Assembly: GCA_021325475.1 (NCBI GenBank)
Contig: JAJPHA010000044.1
Location: 26,328-90,327 of the forward strand
Length of the DNA: 64,000 nucleotides
Direction: 5' to 3'
Source: Rhodanobacteraceae bacterium
GTDB lineage: Bacteria; Pseudomonadota; Gammaproteobacteria; Xanthomonadales; Rhodanobacteraceae
Under the pieces are notes generated by a model. That model was not told the origin of the DNA. It made no database searches and worked only from the letters and a program-made list of their open reading frames with translations. Within the stretch, counting starts at the first letter, position 1, and the number at the start of each line of letters is the position of its first letter. Positions 48,625 through 59,577 of the stretch are shown piece by piece. The position numbers were made by a program, and so were the translations under genes.

Positions 48625-49563
48625 CTATTTGCCCGTGGCCACCGGACGCACCGGAATCGGCACGCTGCACACGTCGATGTAGCCGGCCGGCACCTTGTAC
48701 CACGCCTCGCGGCGATTGCGCCGCGCCTCGATCAGGGCGGCGAAGGCGGCGCTGTCGGTGCGCAATACCTCGAGCGGGATGCGCTGCTCCGGCGGCAGGT
48801 CGGCGGCGAGACGGATGCGTTCGATCGGCACGCGCTGTTCGGCCTTCTCGTAGAAGCCGAGCGGCCCGTTGCCGCGCGGCAGGCTCGACAACAATTCCAT
48901 GCCCTGCACCACGCGGCCGACCACGGTGATGTTGCGATCGAGCCAGCGCGGCGAGGCGCCGATCACGGCGTAGAGCTCGGTGCCGCCGCCGGAATCGGCG
49001 TCCTCGTCGCGGCCGACGCCGACCGTGCCGTAGCAATGCGTCAGCCACGCCGTGCGCGACTTCGGATCGCGCGCGGCGGGGAAATCGCCGGAAAAGCCGG
49101 TCTGCGGCGCGTAGCCGTCGCGATCCGGCAGCGGCACGAACGGCAGATCCGCGCGCAGCGGCACGGTGAATTCGGCCTTGAGCGTGCGCGCGGCGTGGCG
49201 GATCGGCCTTGGCACCGCGGCCTCGCCGGCGCGGGCATCGGCGTTCGGATCGCCCCATTGCGCGACGTAGTTGTCCTGCACGCGCAGGAAGGCGAGACCA
49301 TCGAAATACTTTTCCCGCACCAGCGCCTTGATGTTGGCGACATGCCGCGGCGCGAACGCCGGCGCCAGTTCGATCACCACGCGCCCGCGCGCGAACTCGA
49401 GGATCAGCGTGTTCTCCGGATCGAGCGCGTGCCAGTCGTCGGGCTTGGCGGCGGCGAGCACCTCGGCCATCGTCAGCGGCGCGGTGGCGGCGCTGGCGAC
49501 CATGCCGGCGGCACCGCCGCACACGGCGCCGATGATGGCGAACAGGAAACGGATGCGGGGCAT
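48625..49563 (-). CDS. cyclophilin-type peptidyl-prolyl isomerase, secreted
   Basis: [45 protein letters not shown]; signal peptide. Confidence 0.88.
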   Translation of the reverse strand: MPRIRFLFAIIGAVCGGAAGMVASAATAPLTMAEVLAAAKPDDWHALDPENTLILEFARGRVVIELAPAFAPRHVANIKALVREKYFDGLAFLRVQDNYVAQWGDPNADARAGEAAVPRPIRHAARTLKAEFTVPLRADLPFVPLPDRDGYAPQTGFSGDFPAARDPKSRTAWLTHCYGTVGVGRDEDADSGGGTELYAVIGASPRWLDRNITVVGRVVQGMELLSSLPRGNGPLGFYEKAEQRVPIERIRLAADLPPEQRIPLEVLRTDSAAFAALIEARRNRREAWYKVPAGYIDVCSVPIPVRPVATGK

Positions 49564-49590
49564 GCGCAACTCCAGGGGAAATATACTTGT

Positions 49591-50299
49591 CTACTTGTTC
49601 ACATCGTCCAGCGTGCCCAACCGCACCAATCGGTCGAACACCGCGCCGTCGCGGCGAATGGTGAGGACGACGCGCCGACCCTGATGGCTCTGCAACAGCG
49701 CCTGGAATGCGGCCTTGTCGCGCAGCGCGAGGTGGTTGAAACGCAGCACGAGATCGCCGCTGCGCAGATTCGCCGCCGCGGCCGGGGTGCCGCCGATCAC
49801 CACACCGAGGCACACGCCGTCCGCGCCGAGTTCGGCGCGCTCCGCCTCGGTCAGATCGCGGAACTCCGCGCCGAACGGCAGCCGCAGGCGCGCATAGTAG
49901 GCCGCGCTCCATTCGCCGCCGGCGGTCGCCGGCGCATAAAGCAGGAAGCGATCCGCACCGACGCCGCGCGCCAGGTGCCGTGCCTGCGCGCGGGCCGCGT
50001 CCGCATCGGCGGCGACGAAGCGCGCGCTGCCGATCCGCACATAGCCCTGCGCGCCCTGCACGTCCTCGTCGTTCTGCGGATTGCCCGCCGGCGACTCCTC
50101 CGGTTCCGCCGGCGCCGGTTCGGCACGCAGTCGCGCCACGACCTCCGGCGTGCGTCCGGCGACGGGCTCGTACCGCGCGGTGGGCGTCGCTGGCGTCGGC
50201 GTCGGTCGCGCCGGCGGCAGCGGCAGTGACGCGCAGGCGGCGAGCGCGAGCGTTGCGGCCAGCGCCGCGCCGCGAACGACGACGCCCGCCGCGTCCACG
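49591..50299 (-). CDS. putative PDZ-domain lipoprotein (GTG start, approximate)
   Basis: LALAACASL lipobox; [55 protein letters not shown]. Confidence 0.7.
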
Positions 50300-50306
50300 G
50301 CGCGCC

Positions 50307-50801
50307 TCAGCGCACGGGCGGCGGAGTCAGCGCCGGCGCCGGGCGCTTCAGCGCGAGATCGACGTCGAGCAGCCGTTCGATGCGGGCGAACACCTCGGCG
50401 CGCGAGAACGGCTTCTTCATGAAATCGTCGGCGCCGATGCGCTGGGCGTAGAACTGCTCGGTGGCCTGCTCGTTGCCACTGATCATGATCACCGGAATGT
50501 CGCGCGTGGCCGGATCGCGCCGCAACTGGCGCAGCGCGGCGAAGCCGTTCATGCCGGGCAGGACGATGTCGAGAAAGATCAGGTCCGGCCGCTCGGCGCG
50601 CGCGATCTCGATGCCCTTCTCCGCATCGCCGGCCTCGAGCGTCTGGTAGCCGTTCTGCTGCAGGAACTTGCGCAGCATGGCAACGATGGTCGGCGAATCG
50701 TCCACGATCAGCATGCGCGTGCCCTCGCGCGCGTTGACGCGCGGCTTTTCGCGGCGTTCCTGGGGTCCGAAGAAGCGCTTGAACAGTTCGAAGGTGGCCA
50801 C
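50307..50801 (-). CDS. response regulator, single REC domain (PilH/PilG-like), GTG start
   Basis: RMLIVDDSPTIVAMLRKFLQQNGY...PDLIFLDIVLPGMNGFAALRQLR...IPVIMISG...ADDFMKKPFS. Confidence 0.9.
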   Translation of the reverse strand: MATFELFKRFFGPQERREKPRVNAREGTRMLIVDDSPTIVAMLRKFLQQNGYQTLEAGDAEKGIEIARAERPDLIFLDIVLPGMNGFAALRQLRRDPATRDIPVIMISGNEQATEQFYAQRIGADDFMKKPFSRAEVFARIERLLDVDLALKRPAPALTPPPVR

Positions 50802-51011
50802 GATCGACAGTCCCGGTCCGAGTCCGGCGGACAGTTTCCGTGTTGCCGCGCGCGCTGACAAGCCCCGCGCCGCGGCACGGCTGCCGCCCGCGCATGCTGT
50901 AAACGATTCCATTCCCGTTCCGGTCGCGCTTCGACGCGCACGCGCCGGTTCGGTCAACCCCGCAACGCTCGCGCTATCGTTGCAACGCCAACCCATCCCG
51001 AGGAGATCGCC

Positions 51012-52508
51012 ATGTTCCGACCGCTCGCCGCGGCCATCGCCGCCAGTCTCGTCGCCTCTGCCTCCGCCGCCGACGCGCCGGACTATTCGCTGACCGTCTA
51101 CAGCGCGGCGCAACCGGGCCAGCTCAGCACCGCGAATCTCGCCAACTACGGCGCCAATCTGCCGGGGTACGCGCTGGTGCGCGACGCGCGGCGCATGAAC
51201 CTGCCCGCGGGCGTCGGCGAGCTGCGCTTCACCGACGTCGCCAAGCGCATCGACCCGACCACGGTCGCGTTCGAGTCGCTGTCCGATCCCGCCGGCACGC
51301 GCGTGATGGAGCAGAACTACCAGTACGACCTGGTCGACAACGCCAAGCTGCTCGACCGCTACCTCGGCCAGACGATCAGCGTCACCCAGGTGCACGGCGA
51401 CAAGACCGAGCAGATCGGCGGCCGGTTGCTGTCGGCAAGCGGCGGCTTGATCCTGCAACGCGACTCGGGCGAAGTCGTGACGCTCGGCAACTACAGCAGC
51501 ATCCAGTTCCCCGCCCTGCCCGGCGGCCTGATCACGCGGCCGACGCTGGTGTGGAAGGTGACGAGCAAGACCGGCGGCGCGCAGGACACGCGCGTCAGCT
51601 ACCAGACCCAGGGCCTCACCTGGTGGAGCGATTACAACGTGACCCTGCGCGAGGCCGGCGGCAACTGCGCGATGGACCTCGCCGCCTGGGTCACGTTGGT
51701 CAACCAGTCCGGCGGCAGTTATCCGAACGCGCAGCTCAAGCTCGTCGCCGGCGAGGTCAACCGCGCACCGGCGGCGCCGCAGGCCGCGGGCCTGGCGATG
51801 AAGCGCGCCGCGGCGATGGCGCTGGAGGAAGCCAAGGACGGTTTCACCGAGTCCGGCCTGTCCGAGTATCACTTGTATACTCTGGGGCGCCGCACCGATC
51901 TGCCGGACAATTCGACCAAGCAGCTCGAACTGTTCCCGGCGGTCCACGAGGTCGCCTGCCGCAAGCAGCTCGTATTCACCGCGGCCCCGCAACCCGGCAG
52001 CTACTGGTCGGCGCCGATCGAGGACCAGGGCTACGCCGCGACCGCGCAGGGCACGGTCGGCGCCTATCTCGAATTCGACAACAAGGAAGCGAACCGGCTC
52101 GGCGTGCCGCTGCCGGCCGGCCGGGTGCGCGTCAACCAGGCGAATGCGAGCGACGGCGCGCTCGAATTCATCGGCGAGGACGTGATCAAGCATACGCCGC
52201 GCAACGAGACGCTGCGGATCAAGCTCGGCAACGCCTTCGACGTCGTCGGCGAGCGCAAGCAGACCAACTTCCACGTCGATACCAGCGCCAGGATCATCGA
52301 CGAGAGCTTCGAGATCAGCGTGCGCAACCGCAAGAAGGAGCCGGCGAACGTGATCGTGCGCGAATATCTGTACCGCTGGAGCCGCTGGGAGATCCGCGAC
52401 CAGAGCCACGACTACGCCAAGCGCGACGCGCAGACCATCGACTTCCCGGTCGCGATCGCCGCCGACGGCGAGGCCCGGATCCGCTACACCGTGCGCTACC
52501 GCTGGTGA
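51012..52508 (+). CDS. DUF4139 domain-containing secreted protein
   Basis: Signal peptide; [23 protein letters not shown]...[29 protein letters not shown]. Confidence 0.85.
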   Translation: MFRPLAAAIAASLVASASAADAPDYSLTVYSAAQPGQLSTANLANYGANLPGYALVRDARRMNLPAGVGELRFTDVAKRIDPTTVAFESLSDPAGTRVMEQNYQYDLVDNAKLLDRYLGQTISVTQVHGDKTEQIGGRLLSASGGLILQRDSGEVVTLGNYSSIQFPALPGGLITRPTLVWKVTSKTGGAQDTRVSYQTQGLTWWSDYNVTLREAGGNCAMDLAAWVTLVNQSGGSYPNAQLKLVAGEVNRAPAAPQAAGLAMKRAAAMALEEAKDGFTESGLSEYHLYTLGRRTDLPDNSTKQLELFPAVHEVACRKQLVFTAAPQPGSYWSAPIEDQGYAATAQGTVGAYLEFDNKEANRLGVPLPAGRVRVNQANASDGALEFIGEDVIKHTPRNETLRIKLGNAFDVVGERKQTNFHVDTSARIIDESFEISVRNRKKEPANVIVREYLYRWSRWEIRDQSHDYAKRDAQTIDFPVAIAADGEARIRYTVRYRW

Positions 52509-53221
52509 GGCGCGCGCGCATCGCGCCGCGACGCCAGCCGGTCGGCCAGCCGTGTGGGCTCCGGCAGACGGTAGCGCGTGACGCAGGCGAGCACGAGTTC
52601 GGGCGCGCGCGCCACGCTCACGCGATGGCCGGGCGAGACGATCAGCGGCCGCACGCCATCGCGGCTGCGCAGCACCGTGCCGACCACCCGGCCGGCATGG
52701 CGCAAGTCGCTGCGGTCGCCACGGCGCGGCCCGACCGGGGTGTGCTCGCCGACGAGTATACTTTTTGCCACGCCGATCGTGGCCAGACCGCTCGCCACGC
52801 CGAGATGCGCGGCGATGCCGAGTCCGCGCGGATGGGCGATGCCCTGGCCATCGACCAGCACCAGATCGGGTCGCTCCGGCAACCGTTCGAGCGCGGCCAG
52901 CACCGCCGGCAGCTCGCGGAACGACAGCAGACCCGGCACGTACGGCATGCGCGTCGGCCGGCGCGCGATGGCCTGCGCCAGCGGTTGCAGCGTGCGCGCA
53001 TCGACCAGCACCGCCGCGGCGCGAGTCACGCGGCCGGCGTCCGCGAAGCCGACATCCACACCGGCGATCCGCCGCAGCGGCGGAAACTCGTCGCTGAGGA
53101 TCACCCGTGCGGCGAGCTCGGCCTGCAGGGCGCGCGCGCCGGCGACGCTGCCGTCCCAGCCCGCGAAGGGATCGATCGCCGCAATCGCGCGCACGTCGGC
53201 GAGACCTCGTCGCGCCGCCAC
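52496..53221 (-). CDS. nfi: endonuclease V
   Basis: [67 protein letters not shown]. Confidence 0.95.
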   Translation of the reverse strand: MAARRGLADVRAIAAIDPFAGWDGSVAGARALQAELAARVILSDEFPPLRRIAGVDVGFADAGRVTRAAAVLVDARTLQPLAQAIARRPTRMPYVPGLLSFRELPAVLAALERLPERPDLVLVDGQGIAHPRGLGIAAHLGVASGLATIGVAKSILVGEHTPVGPRRGDRSDLRHAGRVVGTVLRSRDGVRPLIVSPGHRVSVARAPELVLACVTRYRLPEPTRLADRLASRRDARAPHQR

Positions 53222-53224
53222 GCG

Positions 53225-53710
53225 CTAGCCGCGCAGGTCGGCGCGCGCGGTCGCGGCGAAATCCTTGCCCAGGCGCACGGCGTCCTCGCGATCGGCGTAA
53301 TAGCGCGGCAGCCGCGCCAGCTCGCGGTAACCGTGGGCACGGTAGAACGCGCGCGCGGCGGTATTGCCGAGCCGCGCCTCGAGAAAAATCAGCTCGATCC
53401 CGGCAGTGCGCGCGGCCTGCTCGAGCCAGGCGAGCAGGTGCGAGCCCAAGCCGCGGCGCCGCTGCGCAGGCGCGACCGCGAACAGCAGCAGATGCGCCTC
53501 GTCGTCGGCGTAGCGCATGATGCCGAAGCCGGCGAGCGCACCGTCGGCCTCGGCCAGGGCGACGTTGGTGTCGCGGTCGCGGATCATGCGCAACACCCGC
53601 GCCGGCGTCCAGCGCCAACCGAGACCGGCCTCGACGTAGTCGCGCGACATCGCGGCGATGCGCGCCGCGTCCGCCGGCCGCGCGAGGCGGATGTCGCCCG
53701 CGCCGCTCAT
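53225..53710 (-). CDS. GNAT family N-acetyltransferase (RimI-like)
   Basis: LLLFAVAPAQRRRGLGSHLLAWLEQAARTAGIELIFLEARLGNTAARAFYRAHGY. Confidence 0.9.
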   Translation of the reverse strand: MSGAGDIRLARPADAARIAAMSRDYVEAGLGWRWTPARVLRMIRDRDTNVALAEADGALAGFGIMRYADDEAHLLLFAVAPAQRRRGLGSHLLAWLEQAARTAGIELIFLEARLGNTAARAFYRAHGYRELARLPRYYADREDAVRLGKDFAATARADLRG

Positions 53711-53976
53711 ATGGCCAACGTCGCCGCGTGGATCGGCGGCCGGTGCGCGCCGGCGACTTCGCATGCGAGCGCGCGAGCGAGAATTACACTGGGCATAGCC
53801 CTTCCTCCTCGACCCGAGCCTACTGCCGCGCCGGGCGATTCTCAAACGCGGCGGCTGACAAGTGTCATGCACCGCGCCTGGCGTTCACCAGTGGGCGCGG
53901 CGGCGCAGCGCTGCTACGGTATCGCACCGACTCGAACCGGATCGTTCCATGCACGACCTCACCCAGGGGCCGACAC

Positions 53977-54096
53977 GTGTGGCTGGTGTCGATCGCGAGC
54001 GTCGCCACGCAGGCCGCACTCAGCCTGTGGCTGCTGCGCCGGGAATTCCGCACGCGCTTGCGCGCGGCGCCCGAGGCCGGCCTGGCGCCGGCCTAG
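53977..54096 (+). CDS. possible 39-aa single-TM protein (GTG start)
   Basis: VWLVSIASVATQAALSLWLLRREFRTRLRAAPEAGLAPA; upstream AGGGG; tail overlaps zur 3' end. Confidence 0.35.
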   Translation: MWLVSIASVATQAALSLWLLRREFRTRLRAAPEAGLAPA

Positions 54097-54569
54097 GCCG
54101 CGTCGCAGCGCTTGCACACGCCGTGCACTTCCAGGGTCTGCGCGCGCGGCCGGAAACCGAGCGCGCGGGCCTGGTCGTTGAGCAGGCCGGCGACGCGCTC
54201 GTCGCAGATCTCGGTGGCGGAATGGCACACGTCGCAGATCAGGAACGGCACCTGATGCACCACGCTCGGATGGTGGCAACCGACGTAGGCGTTGATCGAC
54301 TGCAGCTTGTGGATGAAGCCGTGCTCGAGCAGGAAGTCGAGCGCACGGTACACCGTCGGCGGTGCGGCGTTGCCGCGATCGTCCTTCAGCCGGTCGAGCA
54401 GGTCGTAGGCCTTGATCGGTTTGTCGGCACGCGCGATCAGCTCCAGCACCTGCAGGCGGATCTCGGTCAGGCGCAAACCACGCATCTCGCACGCCGCCGC
54501 GACCTCGCGCACGAACGCGCGCGCGTCGTGCGTATGGTGATGGTGCACGCGAGCGGTGCGGACGGACAT
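54093..54569 (-). CDS. zur: Fur family regulator, Zur-like
   Basis: LRLTEIRLQVLELIARADKPIKAYDLLDRLK...PPTVYRALDFLLEHGFIHKLQSINAYVGCHHP...CDVCHSATEI; C-terminal CKRCDAA. Confidence 0.9.
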   Translation of the reverse strand: MSVRTARVHHHHTHDARAFVREVAAACEMRGLRLTEIRLQVLELIARADKPIKAYDLLDRLKDDRGNAAPPTVYRALDFLLEHGFIHKLQSINAYVGCHHPSVVHQVPFLICDVCHSATEICDERVAGLLNDQARALGFRPRAQTLEVHGVCKRCDAA

Positions 54570-54621
54570 GGCACCATCATAGCGCGCTTTCCTCCGCGCT
54601 CGGCGGCGCCGGCGGCCGCGT

Positions 54622-54963
54622 TCAGGCGTCCAGCCTGGCCCCGCAATGACGGCAATGCCGGTCGCCCGCGGCCACCGTCCGCGCGCAGGCCGGACAGGTC
54701 GGCGGCGGCTTCGGCGTCGGCAGGCACAGCGAGATGATCCAGCCGATCGGGCCGAGCGCGGCGCCGAGGATGGCGTCGCGCACGACGGCGTTCTTGTAGC
54801 GGCCGATCAGCGCCCCGACCGCGGCGCCGACCACGGTCAGCGCGATCGTCCACAGCCACAGACTCGGGTCCTCGAGCACGGCCGTGCATTCGCGCAGCAG
54901 CGCCGCGACCTGCTCCGGATCGGAACCGTCGAGATTCGCCAGCGCCCGTAGATCGCAGGCCAT
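54622..54963 (-). CDS. small membrane protein with C-terminal zinc ribbon
   Basis: LWTIALTVVGAAVGALIG; CPACARTVAAGDRHCRHCGARLDA. Confidence 0.7.
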   Translation of the reverse strand: MACDLRALANLDGSDPEQVAALLRECTAVLEDPSLWLWTIALTVVGAAVGALIGRYKNAVVRDAILGAALGPIGWIISLCLPTPKPPPTCPACARTVAAGDRHCRHCGARLDA

Positions 54964-54969
54964 GGTGGC

Positions 54970-56373
54970 TCAGGCGCCGGCCTTGGCCAGCGCGTCCTCG
55001 ATGCGCTTGAGCGCACGCTGGCGGCCGGCGAGGTACACGGTCTGATCGATCGACGGCGACACCTGGGTGCCGGTCATGGCCACGCGCAACGGCTGCGCCA
55101 CCTTGCCCATGCCCTGGCCGAGCGACGCTGCCGCGGCCTCGATCGCCTGGTGCACGGCACTCACCGTCCATTCCGGCACGATGGCGAGCTGTTCGTGCGC
55201 CGCGGTGAGCGCCGCCGCCGCAGTCGGTGTCTTCAGGTGCTTGGCGACGGCGGCCTCGTCCCAGTGCGTGATCGGGCCGTACCAGACGCTCGCCTTGTCG
55301 GCCATCTCCTTGAGCGTGCGCGCGCGGTCGCGCAGCGCGACGACGACATCCGCGGGCTGCGGCCCGTGCGCCGGATCGAAGCCCTGCTGGCGCAGTTGCC
55401 ATTCCAGATGCGGCGCGATCTCCTCCGGATCGTCGTGCTTGAGGTAATGCTGGTTGAGCCAGCAGAGCTTCTCCAGATCGAAGCGCGCCGCCGCCTTGTT
55501 GACCTCGGCGACGTCGAACAGCGCGATCATCTGCTCGATCGAGAAGATCTCCTGGTCGCCGTGCGACCAGCCGAGCCGTACCAGATAGTTGAGCAGCGCA
55601 TGCGGCAGGAAGCCGTCGTCGCGGTACTGCATGACGCTCACCGCGCCGTGCCGCTTCGACAGCTTCTGGCCGTCCGGGCCGAGGATCATCGGCAGGTGCG
55701 CGAACTCCGGGATCGCCGCGCCGAGCGCGTGGTAGATGTTGATCTGGCGCGGCGTGTTGTTGACGTGGTCGTCGCCGCGGATCACTTCGCTGATGCGCAT
55801 GTCGATGTCGTCGACGACGACGGCGAAGTTGTAGGTCGGGAAGCCGTCCGAGCGCACCATGACGAGATCATCGAGCTCCTCGTTGCTCCACTCGATGCGG
55901 CCCTTGACCTTGTCGTGGAACACGACCGATCCCGTGGCCGGATTGCGAAACCGGATCACCCGGTTCGGATCCTCGCGATACGGCTCGTTGCGTTCGCGGT
56001 AGATCCCGGCGTAGCGCGGCTTGAGGCCGCGTTCCATCTGCGCCGCGCGCATCGCGTCGAGTTCCTCGCGGGTCTCGTAGGCGTAGTACGCCTTGCCGGC
56101 GCGCACCAGCTCCTCGGCCACCTGGCGATAGCGATCCATGCGCAGGGTCTGGTAGTACGGACCCTCGTCGTAGGACAGACCGAGCCAGCCCATGCCGTCG
56201 AGGATCGCCCGGACCGCCTCCTCGGTGGAACGCTCGCGATCGGTGTCCTCGATGCGCAGGATGAATTCGCCGCCGCGGTGCCGCGCCTCCAGCCAGCAGT
56301 ACAGCGCGGTGCGCGCGCCGCCGATGTGCAGATAGCCGGTCGGGCTCGGGGCGAAACGGGTGCGGACGCTCAT
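54970..56373 (-). CDS. gltX: glutamyl-tRNA synthetase
   Basis: [47 protein letters not shown]. Confidence 0.97.
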   Translation of the reverse strand: MSVRTRFAPSPTGYLHIGGARTALYCWLEARHRGGEFILRIEDTDRERSTEEAVRAILDGMGWLGLSYDEGPYYQTLRMDRYRQVAEELVRAGKAYYAYETREELDAMRAAQMERGLKPRYAGIYRERNEPYREDPNRVIRFRNPATGSVVFHDKVKGRIEWSNEELDDLVMVRSDGFPTYNFAVVVDDIDMRISEVIRGDDHVNNTPRQINIYHALGAAIPEFAHLPMILGPDGQKLSKRHGAVSVMQYRDDGFLPHALLNYLVRLGWSHGDQEIFSIEQMIALFDVAEVNKAAARFDLEKLCWLNQHYLKHDDPEEIAPHLEWQLRQQGFDPAHGPQPADVVVALRDRARTLKEMADKASVWYGPITHWDEAAVAKHLKTPTAAAALTAAHEQLAIVPEWTVSAVHQAIEAAAASLGQGMGKVAQPLRVAMTGTQVSPSIDQTVYLAGRQRALKRIEDALAKAGA

Positions 56374-56430
56374 GCCGGAATGATCTGCCGAAACGGCCGG
56401 CAAGGGTAGCAGATGCGTCGCGAAGATCGG

Positions 56431-56576
56431 TAGAACCTATCTCAAAATCTGCTGCGCTCGACGGCTCACGCGCCGGCGGTGCTGGGACTCCTCATTTACT
56501 ACCAGTAAACTCCGGGTCCTGCGCTCCGGCGGCGCGCAATCCGTCCTCGCTCGCGATGATTTCGAGATAGGTTCTA
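56431..56576. mobile_element. MITE-like element with 19-bp terminal inverted repeats (1 mismatch), TA at both ends
   Basis: TAGAACCTATCTCAAAATC ... GATTTCGAGATAGGTTCTA (reverse complement TAGAACCTATCTCGAAATC), 146 bp, no ORF; truncated relative at 6904-6953. Confidence 0.78.
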
Positions 56577-56611
56577 ATAATCGCGCTTCGAGCAGACCGA
56601 GAACCTCCGCC

Positions 56612-58606
56612 ATGCACCTGCATCGCTTCACCTTCCTCGCCGCCCTGCTCGTCGCGTCCTGCGCCGCGCCGCCGCGCGCGCCCGTGCCCGCGCCGGCCGA
56701 CGGCACGCGCGCCGAGATCGGCGTGCTCGAGACGACCGATCTGCACTCGAACGTGATGAGCTACGACTACTACCGGCTCGCGCCGGACGACACGCTCGGC
56801 CTCGAGCGCGCCGCCAGCCTGATCCGGGCTGCGCGCACGGACTTCCCGAACACGCTCCTGTTCGACGACGGCGACACCATCCAGGGCAGCGCGCTCGCCG
56901 ATTACCAGGCGCTGGTCGCGCCGCCGCCGTGCGACGCAGAACTCGCCGTGTACCGGGCGATGGACGCGCTCGGCTACGATGCCGGCACGATCGGCAACCA
57001 CGAGTTCAACTACGGCCTGGCGTATCTCAGCCGCGTCACCGGCACGCCGTTCCCCGGCATCCAGGGGGAAACCTGCCGCGGTCCGCATTTCCCGCTGGTG
57101 CTGTCGAACGTGTTCCGCGCCGCGGACGAGGCGCCGCTGTATGCGCCGTGGCGCGTGCTCACGCGCCGCATCCGCGCGCGCGCGCCGGACGGTCGCGAAG
57201 TCGCCGCAGAAATCCGCATCGGCCTGCTCGGTTTCACCCCGCCGCCGATCCTGCAGTGGGACAAGCGCAATCTCGAAGGTCGCGTGCGCGTGCTCGGCGT
57301 GGTCGAGGCGGCGCAACGCTACGTGCCGGAGGTGCGCCGCGCCGGCGCCGACATCGTCATCGCCTTGCTGCACGGCGGACTCAACGCCGCGCCGTACACG
57401 CCGGACATGGAGAACGCCGGCTGGCATCTCGCCGGCGTGCCGGGTATCGACCTGATCCTGCTCGGCCACTCGCACGATGCGTTCCCGAATCCGGCCGACC
57501 CGAAATCGCGTTTCGCCCATCTGCCCGAGGTGGACAATGTGCAGGGCAACGTGCGCGGCGTGCCGGCGGTGATGGGCGGCTACTTCGGCAAGGGCATCGG
57601 CGTGATCGATCTCGCGCTGGTGCGGCGCGACGGCCGCTGGCAGGTGGATCGCGCGGCGACGCGGGCCGAGGTGCGTCGGCTGCGCGCCGCCGCCGGCGCC
57701 GCGGCGGCGCCCGATCCCGCCATCGCCCGCGCCGTCGCGGCCGAACACGCGGCGACGATCGCCTGGGTGCAGACGCCGATCGGCCGCAGCGATTTCGCGC
57801 TCACCACCTACTTCGTCGCCGCCGGCGACGTCTCCGCGTTGCAGATCGTCAACCAGGCGCAACGCGACTATGTGGAAAAGTATATAAAGGAAAATCTTCC
57901 CGCGCTCGCCGGCATTCCCGTGCTGTCGGCCGCGGCGCCGTTCAAGGCCGGGTTCGGCGGCCCGCGCGACTACACCGACGTCCCCGCCGGTCCGCTCGCG
58001 ATCCGCCATGCCGCCGATCTGTATCTCTATCCGAACACCCTCGCCGTGGTGCGGCTCGACGGCGCCGGCGTGCGCGCCTGGCTGGAGAAATCCGCAGCCT
58101 GGTTCAATCGCATCGACCCGGCCCGGCGCGAACCACAGGAACTGGTCAACCGCCGCGTCCCGACCTACGACTTCGACGTGATCCAGGGCGGCCTGAGCTA
58201 CGCGATCGACGTCACCCGGCCCGAAGGGCAACGCATCGTCGATCTGCGCTACCAGGGTCAGCCGGTGCGCGATGCGCAGCCATTCCTGGTCGTGACCAAC
58301 AACTATCGCGCCGCCGGCGGCGGCAAGTTCCCGGGCCTCGACGGCGGCAACATCGTGCTGTCCGCACCCGACGCCAACCGCGACGTGCTGATCGCCTATC
58401 TGCGCGCGGCCGGCGACATCACCCGCGCGCGCCACGGCAGCGACCGCAACTGGCGATTCGTGCGCGTCAAGACGGCCGGGCCGGTGGTGTTCACCTCCGC
58501 CGCCGGCAAACTCGAGCTCGCCCGCGCGGCCGGCCTCGACAACGTCAGCTTGTGGCGGGACAACGGCGACGGCAGCGCCGTCTATGCCGTCGATCTCGGG
58601 CGCTGA
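56612..58606 (+). CDS. cpdB: bifunctional 2',3'-cyclic-nucleotide 2'-phosphodiesterase/3'-nucleotidase
   Basis: IGVLETTDLHSNVMSYDYY; TLLFDDGDTIQGSALADY; GTIGNHEFNYGL; VTNNYRAAGGGKFPGL. Confidence 0.94.
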   Translation: MHLHRFTFLAALLVASCAAPPRAPVPAPADGTRAEIGVLETTDLHSNVMSYDYYRLAPDDTLGLERAASLIRAARTDFPNTLLFDDGDTIQGSALADYQALVAPPPCDAELAVYRAMDALGYDAGTIGNHEFNYGLAYLSRVTGTPFPGIQGETCRGPHFPLVLSNVFRAADEAPLYAPWRVLTRRIRARAPDGREVAAEIRIGLLGFTPPPILQWDKRNLEGRVRVLGVVEAAQRYVPEVRRAGADIVIALLHGGLNAAPYTPDMENAGWHLAGVPGIDLILLGHSHDAFPNPADPKSRFAHLPEVDNVQGNVRGVPAVMGGYFGKGIGVIDLALVRRDGRWQVDRAATRAEVRRLRAAAGAAAAPDPAIARAVAAEHAATIAWVQTPIGRSDFALTTYFVAAGDVSALQIVNQAQRDYVEKYIKENLPALAGIPVLSAAAPFKAGFGGPRDYTDVPAGPLAIRHAADLYLYPNTLAVVRLDGAGVRAWLEKSAAWFNRIDPARREPQELVNRRVPTYDFDVIQGGLSYAIDVTRPEGQRIVDLRYQGQPVRDAQPFLVVTNNYRAAGGGKFPGLDGGNIVLSAPDANRDVLIAYLRAAGDITRARHGSDRNWRFVRVKTAGPVVFTSAAGKLELARAAGLDNVSLWRDNGDGSAVYAVDLGR

Positions 58607-58654
58607 CGGTCGCTCTTTCCGGGACGCGGCGCGCGCGGATCGCGGTCGAAAGCA

Positions 58655-58998
58655 AGAGTTTCCGATCGGCCGCAGGCCGAGCGGGTAACTTTTCCTTGCT
58701 CGTGCACTGCGCCGCAGGAGCAGCGCGAACAGCGGCGCTGGCCGCGCAGCGGCGGAGGGCAGACTGATACGTTGTCCGCTTCGCTTGCGACCGAAGACCT
58801 GCATGCGAAGCGAATGACGTTTCAGGTCGGAACGACCGAGTTGTCCGTGGAATATTCATCCCTTCGCGAATTCGTTGTGCAGGTCCTCCGAGGGATGCTC
58901 TGCTTTCGAGGTGTTTCTTGGTTACTTCTTTGCACCAGCAAAGAAGTGACCCGCTCGGCCTGCGGCCGAGCGGAAGCTTTGGCTGTCGAAAGTAACCC
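58655..58998. repeat. Dispersed non-coding repeat, copy B (opposite orientation to copy A)
   Basis: GTGCAGGTCCTCCGAGGGATGCTCTGCTTTCGAGGTGTTTCTTGGTTACTTCTTTGCACCAGCAAAGAAGT identical to reverse complement of 3563-3635; also CGCTTCGCTTGCGACcGAAGACCTGCATGCGAAGCGAATG. Confidence 0.88.
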
Positions 58999-59051
58999 GC
59001 GCGCCGGGCGGGAGGCGGGATGGCCGCAGGCCGAACATGCGGCACGCCGCC

Positions 59052-59486
59052 TCATTTCACATGAATCCTGATCTTCCTCGAAACGATGGGCGGATCGAAC
59101 TGCATGTGCGCGGCGTCGGCGAAATCGAGCTGCAGGGTGTGATCGCCGGGGCTGAGGTGAATCGTGTCCTCGGTCTGGCCCTTGCCGTAGTGCTTGTGCT
59201 GCTCGTCGTTCGGAATCGGCTGGTCGAGCGGCGGCAGTTGCTTCTGGTCGATCAGCAGATGGTGGTGGCCGGTGCCGGGCGTGGTGTCGGTCGAGGGCGC
59301 CACTTTGATGCCGCTCGCGCCGAACTTCACCAGCACGTCCTGACCGACCGTGGCGCCGTTCTTCGGCGCGACGATGAACACCTTCGCCCCGTGCGGCGCC
59401 TTCGGCCGTGGCGGCGCGGCGTTCTGCGCGAAGGCGCTGCCGCCGAGCAAGGCGAGGCCGGCGGCGATCAGCAGCGTATGACGCAT
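59052..59486 (-). CDS. DUF4399 domain-containing periplasmic protein
   Basis: VFIVAPKNGATVGQDVLVKFGASGIKVAP...GTGHHHLLID; QTEDTIHLSPGDHTLQLDFADAAHMQF. Confidence 0.85.
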   Translation of the reverse strand: MRHTLLIAAGLALLGGSAFAQNAAPPRPKAPHGAKVFIVAPKNGATVGQDVLVKFGASGIKVAPSTDTTPGTGHHHLLIDQKQLPPLDQPIPNDEQHKHYGKGQTEDTIHLSPGDHTLQLDFADAAHMQFDPPIVSRKIRIHVK

Positions 59487-59577
59487 GGCCCTGTCTCCGG
59501 TCGTTGCGATGCTGGCATGATACGCCAGACGACCGCGGCCGGCTTGTGCCGGCGACTTCCGCCCCGATATCACGACG

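Noticed and set aside
50307-53618. 1103-aa minus-strand open frame
   Set aside because: Only the C-terminal 164 aa (response regulator, GTG start at 50801) is a supported gene; the rest is antisense to the DUF4139 gene and out of frame with nfi.
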